Below are positions 32,641 through 43,620 of a DNA stretch of 64,000 bases, in pieces; positions within the stretch are counted from its first letter, which is position 1, and each line of letters starts with the position of its first letter. Below the pieces are notes generated by a model, which saw only the letters and a list, made by a program, of their open reading frames with translations, had not been told where the DNA came from and searched no databases. Location: positions 1 to 64,000 of the forward strand of contig JAODUP010000898.1 of assembly GCA_025642065.1 (NCBI GenBank), read 5' to 3'. Origin of the DNA: Paralvinella palmiformis (taxonomy: Eukaryota > Annelida > Polychaeta > Terebellida > Alvinellidae). A program made the position numbers and the translations under genes.

Positions 32641-32812
32641 AAACGAATTTATAATTTACAATATATGGCATATTCGGCAAAGAAAACCTTGCCAGTTGCC
32701 TGGTTGGATAAAAAAACTAATATAGTGCCATGGTCAGGATTCGAACCTCTGACCTCCCACACAGCATGACCATGAGTAAAAAAGTCCCACTCTCTTACCT
32801 ACTAGGCAATAA
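32640..32812 (-). repeat. tRNA-derived SINE, family B
   Basis: The - strand head has 'GCCTAGTAGGTAAGAGAGTG' (A-box-like) and a B-box GGTTCGAATCC. It lies about 100 bp upstream of the splice acceptor of the first coding exon of the transporter gene. Confidence 0.7.
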
Positions 32813-32974
32813 TTTCATACATGTATTTCTACAACAGTGAAAAGCAGTTTTCTTGTGAACAAAGCTAATAAATCAAGCAAACTGATTAATTGCTGTTTGT
32901 TCTCATTTCTAGGTTACATCTTGACCAGAAATCCTTCGCTTAGCTTATTCATTCATTAACCAGTGAACACTGGA

Positions 32975-33037
32975 ATGTTCCGCACACAGATCGGGTCTTC
33001 AATAAAACAGGACGAAACATTAAAGCAAGAAATATGA
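32975..33037 (+). promoter_or_regulatory. Upstream ORF overlapping the transporter start
   Basis: An ATG at 32975 opens 20 codons (begins MFRTQIGSS) that end in TGA at 33035-33037. Together with the main ATG at 33034 this makes ATGA, so the uORF stop overlaps the main start. It lies in the same exon as the main start (acceptor AG at 32911-32912). Such an arrangement usually lowers main-frame translation or allows termination-coupled re-initiation. That role is inference. Confidence 0.6.
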
Positions 33038-33544
33038 CCAACTTTGACCTGGATGAGATCAACCAATCAGATGGTGATTCAGCAGTAGAGTGCAGCAGAT
33101 CCAACCAATCAGATAATGTGACAAATCTAGATGGGGATGATCTGAAGCAAGTGGGAAATGGAACAGATCTGAAAAGACATGAAGCAAACAACTTAATTGG
33201 GGTTGATGAGAATGATACTGACAGTGGTGATGTCGATACTGTCAGAAGTGCCAACAATGAAGAATGTGAAACCATGCTCACAACGAAAAATGAGGATGAT
33301 CAGGGTAGAACAAATCAGTTACCCAAAAATGTTAACGGTTCAGTGGTCAGTAGTGATCAGTCCAATGAGGATGGTGGTTACGGTTGGGTGGTGATGATTT
33401 GTTCACTCTGTGTGTTCATGATGTATGGAGCGAACTATGTGATGTTTTCTGTGTACATTGTAGACTTCTCCGAAGTGCTTGACAAGCCACAGGCCTACAT
33501 TGGAGTCATTGGTTCCGTTGACACAGCAATGAGTATGTTTACAG
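33034..33544 (+). CDS. SLC16-like gene, coding exon 1
   Basis: Encodes residues 1-170: an acidic Asn/Asp/Ser-rich cytosolic tail, then EDGGYGWVVMICSLCVFMMY (TM1 start) and the TM1-TM2 loop 'IVDFSEVLDKPQAYIGVIGS'. The exon starts at 32913 after a ctag acceptor, so about 120 nt are 5' UTR here. Donor is ACAG|GTTTGT at 33544/33545. Confidence 0.88.
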
Positions 33545-36500
33545 GTTTGTGCCACATTATTTTCCTAGCTTTTATAAATTACTACCATAAGTTAGTTGGT
33601 ACTACACCGCATCACAGATCTCTGTCTCATCAAATTTAATTCAGTTTGTGATTAGTTTGAGAAATGTTTCAACCTTAAATAAAAATTATTGAACTGATCA
33701 GCTAATTTCCTTTGAGAGTAGCCATTCATGATGAAAATATTTCTTTACTTGCTGCAAGATTAATATGAGATGAAGGCTTCATCAACTATCAACAAGTGTA
33801 TTTATGTATAAAACGTGTCTGTGTTATGTGAGCCAGAATGTGTTTTAAATCTATTTTCTATGTAAAGTGCTTTAGAGAAACTCAAACCTTTTAAGTTACT
33901 ATATAAAATGCAATTATTATTGTTGTTATATTTTCTAATTTACATATACCAGTTTTGAGATTTAATTTAACTAGGACTGTTATTTTACATTGTTACCTGA
34001 TTATAATATTTGCTGTAAGTGTAACAAACCATGGATTGTTTAATTCAATTCAAACTCATACTGAACATCCCCTTTTTCTTGGAATTTCCTATTTTTGCTT
34101 TCCTCACGCTAGCTGGATTGATACTTTTATATCATACATTCACGATTTCATAGGAATGCATTTTAAACGTACCCTCATTCCTGAATAAATAACCTGATTT
34201 ATTGTTAATATAAAAATTATGAGAAAATAACAAAGGAGGAAATCCCTGAATTTTAAGCAATGACAGGTTTTGTTTTTGATATAGAAAATAACATGAAAAG
34301 GTGTCAGTAATATTCTAGTATTTTTGGACATCAACTTATTCACTTGCACTTAATCATTCTTATGTAATTGGTGAATTTTTTAAACTCTCTGAACACAAAG
34401 TTATGTTCTTCAAAGATTAGAAGTGTATACAGGAACACTGATTTGTTAAACATGTTGAAATAGGGTATTAAGTAGATCATTTGGAAAGGAGCTGTTGAAT
34501 TTTGTCATTATTTAGCCATTGTACTTGTAGGTTGTCAGTTCATTCCAAATTGATTTTTTCACCTGCAAAAAGCACCAAACACCTTGTTTTGTTGTTCAGG
34601 GAGAATCTCCAAGCTGTCGCTTATTCAGCACAGCCTCTCTGTTTGAGTGGTTGAGAATCTCCTCCCCCACCACTCACAGGGGAGCAATATGGGAAGATGG
34701 AGCCAAAATACCCTGAGGGTGGTCACTGCCAGAGTGTTTTACGTCCTCAGGTTTTTTTTAACCCCTCCTTTATTTTTAATAATTCAGTGAAGATGGCAGC
34801 GCCATTTAATGTGGTCAGCCACCCATGATGTAGTGAGCCGAGAAATTAATCCCTGGAAAAGTTTCGACCCACGATATTGTGAGCCGAGAAATTAATCTTT
34901 GGGAAAGTTTCGACCTCTTGCTGGGTTTGAACCTGTGACCGTTGGCACCTCTTGCTGTTTGATGCTGAGAGTGCCCTATTTTAGATTTCTGTTGACTAAA
35001 ATGTTCCTCCAGTTCGTTCAGTGACTGATGTTTCGGTATGTTATTGTGCTTCGTCTTCATCATCTTTCTGTAAAATATAAATTTGCTGATGGAATAATAT
35101 TTACTATATTTTGTTCTGTTGTATTTTGTCCCACACCCATTTTTACTCTTTAGTTTTCTCTCCACAGCACTGCCAGCCGGAGCATTTGTATCACTATATG
35201 GTTGTCGTCCTGTCTGTATCACAGGTCTACTGATATACACTATAGGAACGCTGATTAGTGCCTTTTCAACTAACTTCTACACCCTGCTTCTTACTTTTGG
35301 ATTCCTGAAAGGTATGGATATGTGTAGAGTCAATAATTAATACAATCAGAATGTTATGTTTAGGTTTACAGTAAAGTATTAAACATTTATAGATGGTTTT
35401 CACGTCCATTTTTTGAACATCATGGCGTATTTATTCATTTATATTTTGTAGTTCCAAAGGAGGAGGCGTTGTGTTCATATGTGTTATGTCATTTTAAGTA
35501 TGTTCCATATGAAGATAAATATATATAGCATTCAAATTTAATACCCTTTTCGGGACATTCCTGTAGCGTAGTTGGTAACACCCTGCACTAAAATTATGTA
35601 GGCGTGTGTTCAAATTCTACTGTTATCTGAGTTTGTGCGATCATTCATTTGGTGGCTTCATTTCTTTCGACAGTCACCCCACAGTCATATGTGACAGGTA
35701 CTGAGATTAAACAGAAATTAGTCACTCACACTTCACTCACTTGATAATTATTATATAAATGGCAGTTATTAACAGAGCTGTCTACTTCTATCAAGAACAC
35801 ATAGATGATAATGATGATGATGATCAATGAGGACAAATCTGATATGAACTTTAATCTTGATTAGATGGTGCATTAATGAGAGAAAATCTGAGTTGGATAA
35901 AACTTTATAGCTAATATAGTGCCAAAGCCTAGATTATGACCCTGACCACCCCCCAGCAGCCATGACCAGAGGATCATAAAATCCTAAATCTTAACCTATT
36001 TTGTTTTGTTCCATTTTTTTTGGCTCCAATTACTAAAACCGTACTTCTGGTGAACTTTCACGAACCATGGCCTCTATTTAGAAGTCCACCATTAACTTGA
36101 TCCTCATATTATGGCAAGCACAATTAAATCAGCAACATGATAGTTATTTGTAAGTTTTTGTTGTTGGGGTTTTTTCTCCATAGAAACATCAGTTTTGAAC
36201 ACCCTGGAATAAGAAAATTTTGCAGACATCTAGATTCTGGTGTCTAGACAGTCTGACCTGTCTGATCTATATACCATTTGCTCATGTGTCTTTTGACATG
36301 ATCAGGTGCAAACATTATACAAATTTAACCTGTATAACAGATAACTCCATCATGAAATAAAAGATCCGTTCTGAATAAAGTGACTGCTGTAAATGATGTG
36401 GACAACCCACTGGAGGATACTGATAGTCTTGATACTCAGTCAGCTCAAGGACCCCACCAATATCAAAGATCATTATCTACAGCAGGACCATCTAACATCT

Positions 36501-39500
36501 CAACAAGAAATTCCTCTGTGATCTTTGGATTGATTCAGTGCGAATGACTCAAAAATCACTGCAGATTACTCATCTGCAGAAAAGTGAGAGCCAAGTACTT
36601 CGATAGCACCAATTTCTTCGAAAAGAATCAAGCTCAGTGGCACACCTAGTACAGGGGTTTGTCAATCTTATAGCCAAGACACATTGCAAAATTCATCAAC
36701 AAATGATCTGATGCAGTGGAAACTTAGGAAATTTAATACATGATGGCTTCTTTCACTGAACCATTCATCCAGGAAGAGAATCAAATGGCAGTAGCATTCA
36801 GTGAGAGCTCTGATACTGAGATGGGGTTTTCATGGGACACAACATCATCCAGTCCCCTAAACTAGTATCGTTTGCAACTAAAATGGAATTGGCTTCATCA
36901 CAGTGGGCTACTTTCACTGAAACAATCATCTAGGAAGCTGATGATGCATCAAAGTATCCACACATGCTCTGGATAATAAAACAACAACAAATATGAAAGA
37001 GATTAGTGGCTGATTGTGTCTTCGTACAAGTCTGGAACGGACGGAAAATCTGGTGACATTATTTAAAATCTTATATTTGATTTGTTACACAGTCGGAACA
37101 GGCTCAGTCTTGAATGTCATGTTTGAAACAAACACTAGCAACACTGGGCATATATTCAGATACACATCCACCCTTAATAAGAGTCTTATGGTTCAGCCGT
37201 CAAAATCATGTAAGTGAAGTCATTCTCACACACACACAAACATATTACTGTTGATGACATAAAGATTGAAACATCAATTCATGAGATGTCATGCTTTTCT
37301 CTCATCTGAGAAAGAACTGGAACTTAGTTCCACATAACAGAGATCAACCTGTGAACTTATTACAGCTGGTATCTATTCCTCCAGAAACACAATTCCTTAT
37401 TAACTGTGGACTCTGATGATACCACTCATACCAGACGTTTTTATGGTATCAATAACATATCTGATCTCCAACCTCATACTGAAGTCTTTAGAGTATCATA
37501 AAGTGAGCTCTCAACAATGTGCATATTTGTATTATGAGAATGTAACAATCATAGCTAATTCTAAATATATCTCACTACATAATCTCATCTGTTTTAGGAA
37601 ATGAAAATGTAATTACCGGTAAAAACCTTTTTATTCCCTACATATTAGCCATGGTCGCATGCAATCAGTGGGGTATTAGCCAGTCAAAATGTGGTTAAAA
37701 CATACTTTTACTTGGTTTTAGCCACTGTCATGGCTAAAAGAGTTTAAAATGACTACTACAATGAGATAATTACAGTTAGATCATTATTAGTAATTGAATC
37801 TAATTATTAAGATTTCAAACCATTTCTGACCAATTCATCACTTTGTTTTATGAAGATTTATGCAATTGAAATTATGTGAGAACTGTTAGACTTTTAGTCT
37901 TTCCAATTTTTGGAATACATCCCAATTAGTTCATTAAAATGAATATAGGTTCTTTTAGGTGTAACTTTTTATATTAATAATGGTAGCCATCTGATCACTA
38001 TTTTTTATAGGGAACTCCAACAGCACAGTTTGTGGGGCACAGCACTACACACCTCCATATTGTGAGTTCAAATCTGGCTTAAACCTGTGTTTGTGTGATG
38101 TTTCCCGAAGGAGTTCCCCCTCGTCCACATATTCCAATAAAATTCACTTTTTTCTTTAAAAGAGATTTTAGGCTTCCAACCTAAAGAGAGTAATAAACTA
38201 TTATTGTTGTTACTGTTAAGTTAAATGTTTTGTTTATTCTGGTTGTCGGGGATCAATAGTTTTAAGTAGAACTAAACACTTAAATCATAGATTGTCACAT
38301 CTCAAACACTTTTATCTTATTTAATTTTTTCAGCATCATAAAATTACTTATTTCTATAAACCAATGCTCATACAATGTTTGAAATGATAATGTGAGAAAC
38401 GCTTTGAAGGGTAAATAATGAACTGAGAAACAATACTACCTAAAGAAAACACTTTGTTGGTTTGAAATACTAAATAATGTACCGGTAATTATTTGAAACA
38501 ATTTGAAATATATAGACATGCAGTCTAACCTCATGTTTATGCCACCTTTGGGACCTGACTGAAAATTGGCATTGTGGTTGGGTGGTATTATAGGTTGATT
38601 AATTATAGGACGGATAAATGGGGGGATTATCATGGCAGGAAATCGGGTCCTTACCAAAGATTGGCGGCTATTCGTGGGCAGGGGAAGGTGGGCTAGACTG
38701 TTTATGAAAACTGAGTTTATGTTCTATATGTATCCAGGTCTAGGTGCAGGTACTATCTTCATTCCGTGTAGTGTTATCGTCCAGCAGTATTTCAAGAGAC
38801 GGAGAGCATTGGCTGTGGCCTTCTCCACAAGTGGCTTGAGCCTTGGCACGATGATCTTCTCTCCCGTGCACAGATTCCTTATCCGGACGTTTGGCTGGCG
38901 CGGCGGCCTGATCTTCTTCAGTGGTGTTGTCCTTCAGTGTGTCGTTTTTGCTGCACTGATGCGGCCACCAAACTTGAAGAACAAGTTACCATCAGTACCA
39001 GCAAAGCGGGATTCAGCTGAAGGGTTTCTTTCTAAGGCCGATGATGTGTCTCGCCGAAAATCGGTCGTCCAATCAGCATGGATGGTTCTCGGCCACTTTC
39101 AGAAGGCTCTGAGAGTGGCTTACCTGAAGAATCTGAAGATGCTATTTTTTCTGTCGATGAAGACATTCAGCGTCACAGGAATCATCACCGTCTATAAGTT
39201 CTGTATAGCAAGGGCAGTTCATCTGGGCATCAACAAGTTCTACGCCTCATTCCTCATCACTGCCATTGGTACCAACTCCTGTCTGTTCCGATGGATTGGA
39301 GGCTTCATCGGTAACCTACGCTGTACCAACCGTCTTATCATGTACACCTTCAGTACAATGTTAGCAGGTTTGATGATTGTGTTGTCCATCATTGTCAGCA
39401 ATGATTTCTATGTCCATCTGGCATTCTACTTGATATATGGAGCATTTCTAGGTAAGTCATTATCATTCAGCTGTCTGTACAACCTTATTTAAGTTTTAGT

Positions 39501-40035
39501 TATTAGCAAATTGGAGCGTCCACAATTGTAGAATGATTAGAGAACTGGCTTACATGCTGCCCGACTCAGGTCAGGATACATATCGCTGTCATTTCCGCAT
39601 TTGCAAGATTTTACTAACAACTTATAAACCTATCAGTGACATGGCACCTGAACACCTGTGTGAACCGATATCTGTGAGAAAGTCCTCCCCAAGATTCAGG
39701 TCATCCAGTCATACACTATTGCAGGTGCCCTTGTCTCTGCTGAAGTGATAAGGTGATTATGTCTTTATTGTTGCAGCCCTTATTTTGTGGAATTAGTAAT
39801 CGGGAGATATTATAAATACATCATCTCTTGAAAATATTAGATCCATTCTGAAAGTACACCTGTTCAAGGTCGCTTTCACAGATTAAATAATGATTATCAT
39901 TTAAATGTCTTATTGGATTTGTACAGACATATTATTTGGGGTATCACCGTATAACACATTTGAATAGCTCTAGCTAGTATGTGTGCTTTATTAAATATAC
40001 ATTATTATTATAAACAAAGCACTCACTCATGAAGC

Positions 40036-40071
<36 letters not shown>

Positions 40072-40536
40072 AGAGAGAGAGCACCCATTTATCATGCTGT
40101 AAGTCCTCCCAAAGCTATTTTGCAGATCTTTAACTAGCTAGGCTGAGTACAACTGGATGTTACTCTTTTACACTACCCCTCTTGTGGAATAGATTGTACA
40201 ACCTAACAACTCCATCTGGAGTATGACACCTACAGCTCTTATTAATAGTCACCTAATCCACATACTAATCTATCATTATCCAAAATCAGACAGCCATTTA
40301 TGACCTAGATAATCAGTCAGAGTATGTGAAAGGTCAGTGGATTTCAGGTCATCCCAGTTTGTAATCCATCTTTAATCACTGAGCCATGATGAACCACATG
40401 ATGATGATGGAAAAGAGAAACTGAATGATGATTATTCTCATCATCATCATCTTGAACATCACAATGATGATGATGATTGGTGTTTTACAGCCACTTTTGT
40501 GCACATGGCAAACTAAATGGACTGTGAACATCACAA

Positions 40537-40581
<45 letters not shown>

Positions 40582-41023
40582 TTCTATTAATAATATGTAT
40601 CCATTTTCTTTTGACATAGGTATGGGTGAAGGAATGTATCCTGTTATTGCTACGGATCTTTTTGGTATTGAGAGATTGCCTTCAACACTTGGCTGGGTGA
40701 TGGCTTTCACCGGCATAATGGTGTTTGTTTACATGCCTCTGTTTGGTAAATATTTAACTATTACCATTGATTCTCCAAAAGTAAAACCTTACTTAATATA
40801 CCACCATTGTTACTTACACAAGTGGTCAGTCATTAAATATACTTGGGTAGCTTCATGGTCCAACTGGTAATATGGATGGCTATGGATCTCCATGAGTGAG
40901 GTTCATAAATCATATCCCAGCCTAATTCAGAAGGGTGTTTAACCTTTCTTGATGATTGTCTGGCTCATTTATTGTATTATGTGTAGTAAAATGATAATAA
41001 AACAACAATATTAAACAACTTAC

Positions 41024-41069
<46 letters not shown>

Positions 41070-42266
41070 TAGTGAACAAACCAAAGTTAAAATAATTAAA
41101 TAGCAATAATTGTATCACTCCAAATATTTGGTTCATAACTAATGTTTTGTATTTATTTGGACATGTATCCATAATACTTTAAATGAGTAGATACCAGATA
41201 TAATGAAAATGAGTGACTTTCCTGAAACAGTGACTATTTATTTTATTCACTATAGGTTCAGACAGTATTATGCACTCACTTATTTCCTAATAATAATAAT
41301 AATATATTGTTACCTTTTACTTGTCTGAACAGGTAAAACTGGAATGTTCTCTAAATCAGCAGAGATTTATTGGCGTAAAGTTTTTTCAGTTTATTTATTT
41401 GCTGGTTGATCTGAATAGTGGTTGATGTTTCTGGCCTGAAGTTATGTTTTCAATTTGCCTACAAGTAAATAAACATAAAATAATATAGCCTCGGATCCTT
41501 CGTAATGCATGCAGTTGTATTATAACTAATGCTTAGTCCTATATTCCATTCACCACACTGAATGGTTTTGTATGAAACTCAAGAAAATGTTCTGCTCATC
41601 TGAGCCAAAACTTTTCAAATATTCAAAGCAACATCAATCTAGACGAGCTATAGTCTAAAAATTATGCCGAAGTTCAAGTGATCAGATTGAGATCAAGTGA
41701 TGAGATATTATATTATATGACTATCTAAATTCACCACTTTCTCGATGATAGATCATCTGTGGAGATTATAGCAAAAATAACAGTTAATATCCAGTTCTGA
41801 TCCAGCATTGTTTGGGTGTTCCAATAGTCCAATCATTAAAGGATTGTGCTGCAAAGCTCTTGGTTGTGGGTTCGAATGCGGCTCATACTTGTGATTGTGG
41901 AACATCTTTCCCCAAGCAGACTCACCTAGAATCAATGTGTTAGGCATGAGCGGCAATAAGAGTAAACAAATCAACTCATCCATTAAGGCAACTGTTTATG
42001 GTTGTGTTATTTCCATGAAAGATCAGCATTAGATTGATGATTTGAACCGAGATCCTTACACCTTATCGCTGAACCTCTGTAATATTCTTGGTTGATTTTA
42101 ATTGCGTTTTGTCATTACTTCAGGCTTCCTATTTGACCTCACGCAATCCTACACAGTTCCATATCTACTCGGTGGTACCATTCAGGTGGTGGCTAGTTCG
42201 ATGGGTTTTGTCATAATGTATCTGAACCGAAGAGAAAAACGTCAGCAAGTTCAACAAGAGTTGTGA
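33034..42266 (+). CDS. Monocarboxylate transporter-like protein (SLC16 family), five coding exons
   Basis: Joining 33034-33544, 35168-35311, 38738-39451, 40620-40745 and 42124-42266 gives one open frame of 545 codons plus stop. All junctions are GT-AG and phase 1. The product is a 12-span major-facilitator protein that would move monocarboxylates or related solutes, often with protons, across a membrane. Two SLC16 signatures are visible: D-G-G-Y-G-W at residues 113-118 opening TM1, and YFKRRRALAVAFSTSG at about 236-251 near TM5. The N-terminus is long and acidic (112 residues), as in the MCT8/MCT10 branch, but substrate cannot be told. The start is the first in-frame ATG; an in-frame TAG at 32941 lies upstream. 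Codon use is even and there are no frame breaks, unlike everything around it. Confidence 0.9.
33850..33925 (+). mobile_element. LINE 3' tail remnant in intron 1
   Basis: 'gtaaagtgctttagag' followed by 'actatataaaatgcaattat' and tattatt, the typical GCGCTTTAGA...CTATATAAATG(ATT)n end of CR1/L2-like LINEs. Confidence 0.6.
34592..34950 (-). repeat. SINE family C in intron 1
   Basis: 'gttcagggagaatctccaag' through 'ccccaccactcacaggggag' to the B-box complement 'ggtttgaacctgtgaccg'. The head end is truncated and the stretch 'gtgagccgagaaattaat' is duplicated inside this copy. Confidence 0.85.
35168..35311 (+). CDS. SLC16-like gene, coding exon 2
   Basis: 48 codons after an acceptor 'ttttctctccacag'. 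Encodes TM2-TM3: 'ALPAGAFVSLYGCRPVCITG', where G-C-R-P matches the conserved 'yG.R.v.i.G' loop of SLC16 proteins, and a hydrophobic span ending 'LLLTFGFLKG'. Donor AAAG|GTATGG. Confidence 0.9.
35565..35735 (+). repeat. tRNA-derived SINE, family D, in intron 2
   Basis: A-box-like TAGCGTAGTTGG and B-box-like GTGTTCAAATTCTAC about 50 nt apart, followed by a non-tRNA body. Related in layout to 38028, 41800 and 62433, but diverged. Confidence 0.55.
35850..36000 (-). repeat. Worn SINE family B in intron 2
   Basis: 'tagctaatatagtgccaaag' and 'atgaccctgacc' and then 'catgaccagagga' follow the order of the family B copy at 32640-32812, with the B-box mutated. Confidence 0.5.
36351..36549 (+). other. 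Unidentified open frame in intron 2
   Basis: About 60 codons open between two stops, containing 'NPLEDTDSLDTQSAQGPHQY' and 'STAGPSNISTRNSSVIF'. Ser/Thr/Asp-rich, no family recognised. Another protein-like piece, 'AFSESSDTEMGFSWDTTSSS', follows at about 36793. They may be remains of one inserted element. Confidence 0.25.
36592..36735 (-). mobile_element. LINE 3' tail (CR1/L2-like) in intron 2
   Basis: 'agaatcaagctcagtggcac' and 'acctagtacaggggtttgtc' match the tail family of 7578-7735; the (AAT)n end is lost. Confidence 0.65.
38028..38160 (+). repeat. tRNA-derived SINE, family D, in intron 2
   Basis: A B-box-like GAGTTCAAATCTGG is followed by 'tgatgtttcccgaaggagtt'. The same body order (gtttcccc, then tcacc/tcgtcc) is seen at 41800-41995. 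Confidence 0.5.
38738..39451 (+). CDS. SLC16-like gene, coding exon 3
   Basis: 238 codons, the largest exon. Encodes TM4-TM10: 'GLGAGTIFIPCSVIVQQYFK' with the second SLC16 signature, 'GWRGGLIFFSGVVLQCVVFA' (TM6), a basic and Ser-rich central loop (residues about 292-335), and the second half with 'LITAIGTNSCLFRWIGGFIG', where an Arg sits at the place of the TM8 Arg of MCTs. Acceptor 'tctatatgtatccag', donor TAG|GTAAGT. Confidence 0.92.
39533..40010 (+). pseudogene. CR1/L2-like LINE 3' fragment in intron 3
   Basis: Frame 39533-39748 holds 'RICKILLTTYKPISDMAPEH' and 'CEPISVRKSSPRFRSSSH', the C-terminal end of a CR1/L2-like ORF2 ('kil.lty+ai.glaP.Yl...'). It then degrades ('VQGRF' and so on) and ends in an (ATT)n tail near 40010. 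Confidence 0.8.
40020..40070. repeat. (TA)n microsatellite
   Basis: (TA)n at 40027-40068 followed by a short (GA)n. Confidence 0.9.
40463..40523 (-). repeat. SINE family A fragment in intron 3
   Basis: 'atgatgatgattggtgtttt', 'acagccacttttgtgcacat' and 'ggcaaactaaatgga': the tail third only, on the - strand. Confidence 0.7.
40541..40580. repeat. (TA)n microsatellite before exon 4
   Basis: Pure (TA)n of about 40 bp ending about 40 bp before the acceptor of exon 4, thus in or near the branch-point region. Confidence 0.92.
40620..40745 (+). CDS. SLC16-like gene, coding exon 4
   Basis: 42 codons. Encodes 'GMGEGMYPVIATDLFGIERL' and 'STLGWVMAFTGIMVFVYMPL', the TM10-TM11 region where SLC16 proteins read 'g....l.pvi..dl.G...l..a.G'. 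Acceptor 'tccattttcttttgacatag', donor TTTG|GTAAAT. Confidence 0.92.
40847..40970 (+). repeat. Possible SINE remnant in intron 4
   Basis: 'gtagcttcatggtccaactg' and 'gtaatatggatgg' look like an A-box head, and 'gtgaggttcataaatc' like a worn B-box, with 'agaagggtgtttaacctttc' recalling family A. Weak. Confidence 0.35.
41030..41065. repeat. (TA)n microsatellite in intron 4
   Basis: Pure (TA)n of about 35 bp. Confidence 0.9.
41800..41995 (+). repeat. tRNA-derived SINE, family D, in intron 4
   Basis: 'caatagtccaatcattaaag' as A-box region, then 'gtgggttcgaatgcggc' as B-box (GGTTCGAATGC), then 'acatctttccccaagcagac'. Same family as 38028-38160. Confidence 0.6.
42124..42266 (+). CDS. SLC16-like gene, coding exon 5 and stop
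   Basis: 47 codons plus TGA at 42264-42266. Encodes 'GFLFDLTQSYTVPYLLGGTI' (G-x-[LIF]-x-D...Y..pf...G, the TM12 signature of the family), the last span, and a short basic tail 'NRREKRQQVQQEL'. Acceptor 'ttgtcattacttcag'. No AATAAA is seen in the next few hundred bases; the nearest clear ones are beyond the tandem duplication (about 43795). Confidence 0.92.
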
Positions 42267-42330
42267 TGTTAGTATTAATCAGCCAAATAAGATAGAAGTG
42301 CCGTGATTGTTCTACCACTCAGGATTAAAC

Positions 42331-42382
42331 AGTGAACCATTTGTGGGTTACATGGGACTAGATTATAATAATTACAAATATA

Positions 42383-42427
<45 letters not shown>

Positions 42428-42447
42428 TTATTTTTGTGTCTTTATTC

Positions 42448-42494
<47 letters not shown>

Positions 42495-43277
42495 AATTAC
42501 TTAGCAAAGAAATTTACATGGCTGTACTTATTATTCGGTGTTTTTGTTATGTTTTTTAAGTTATTGTGTATTACTACTCAATACATCGATTAATTAAGAA
42601 TATACTTACATATATTAAATTAGGTCTCAAACATTTGTTGGCTCTTCCGTAGTTTAGTTGGTAGCACGTTTGACTACAGATCACTACCACCCGTGTTCAA
42701 ATCTCGGCGTGGCCATATCTGAAGGGTGTTTCATCTTTGACTTTGTTTCATTACCTTTGGAGGTCGCTCGGCCCATTTAGCCTAACATGTGCCAAAAAGT
42801 GGCCGTAAAACATGAATCATCATCATCTCAAACATTTGTTGTGATATATTAGGGTACTTAACTTTTTATTATTATATCAAATGAACACTTATGGATCATG
42901 TTATGGTGCACCATTTGTGGGCTACAAAGGACTAGATCATGATAATTATCAGATCACAATATTTTTATTCTTTATAATAATAATATGGTACAATTGTATA
43001 GTATCCTATCCAGCTAGATAGCTGCTCTAAGCTGCCTTTCAGTATTTATTATTTGTATTTGATATGTTATTATTTACACTCAGCTTTGTGCGAATTATCT
43101 GTTTGTTTCATACAAAAGATAATCAGAATAACTACTTATTGTTAGAGCCATTTTTATAAATTAGAGCAGTAGGATAAGTCCACTTGTATATGTATATAGA
43201 TATAACTCTTTATAAATATATATATGTGTGCTTGAATGCACACACACACACATATGCATTTATAGTTATAATAACAT

Positions 43278-43317
<40 letters not shown>

Positions 43318-43346
43318 TTACCTTTGAGTGATGTTCTTTTAATATG

Positions 43347-43388
<42 letters not shown>

Positions 43389-43620
43389 AATTACTTAGCA
43401 AAGAAATTTACATGGCTGTACTTATTATTCGGTGTTTTTGTTATGTTTTTTAAGTTATTGTGTATTACTACTCAATACATCGATTAATTTAGTAAATATA
43501 TATCAACATAAATAAGAATATACTTACATATATTAAATTAGGTCTCAAACATTTGTTGCGATATGTTATATGATTTTTTGTCATTATTCCAAATGAACAC
43601 TGATGAATTGTGTTCTGGTA
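42331..43620 (+). repeat. Tandem duplication downstream of the transporter stop
   Basis: Unit 1 (42331-42905) and unit 2 (42911-43620) both start with 'ccatttgtgggyta' and 'ggactaga'. Both hold paired (TA)n tracts, share 'tgtaattacttagcaaagaa' through 'gtgttttt' to 'actcaatacatcgattaa', and end with 'tctcaaacatttgttg' and 'caaatgaacact'. Unit 1 carries a SINE that unit 2 lacks; unit 2 has about 300 bp of extra sequence near 42990-43260. Confidence 0.85.
42641..42825 (+). repeat. SINE family A, full copy with 16-bp target duplication
   Basis: 185 bp: a head with TAGTTTAGTTGG (A-box), then GTGTTCAAATCTCGG (B-box), the body, and a (ATC)n tail. It is flanked by tctcaaacatttgttg at 42625-42640 and 42826-42841, a perfect 16-bp duplication. 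The same string occurs once, without insertion, at 43543-43558. Confidence 0.95.

Noticed and set aside
33624..34349. Frames inside intron 1 of the transporter
   Set aside because: The exon 1 frame after 33544 and the intronic frames do not match SLC16; the spliced model explains the locus.
38436..38737. Upstream extension of the exon 3 frame to 38632
   Set aside because: The added residues (for example WRLFVGRGRWARLF) do not match SLC16, and an acceptor at 38736-38737 gives the correct phase and family sequence.
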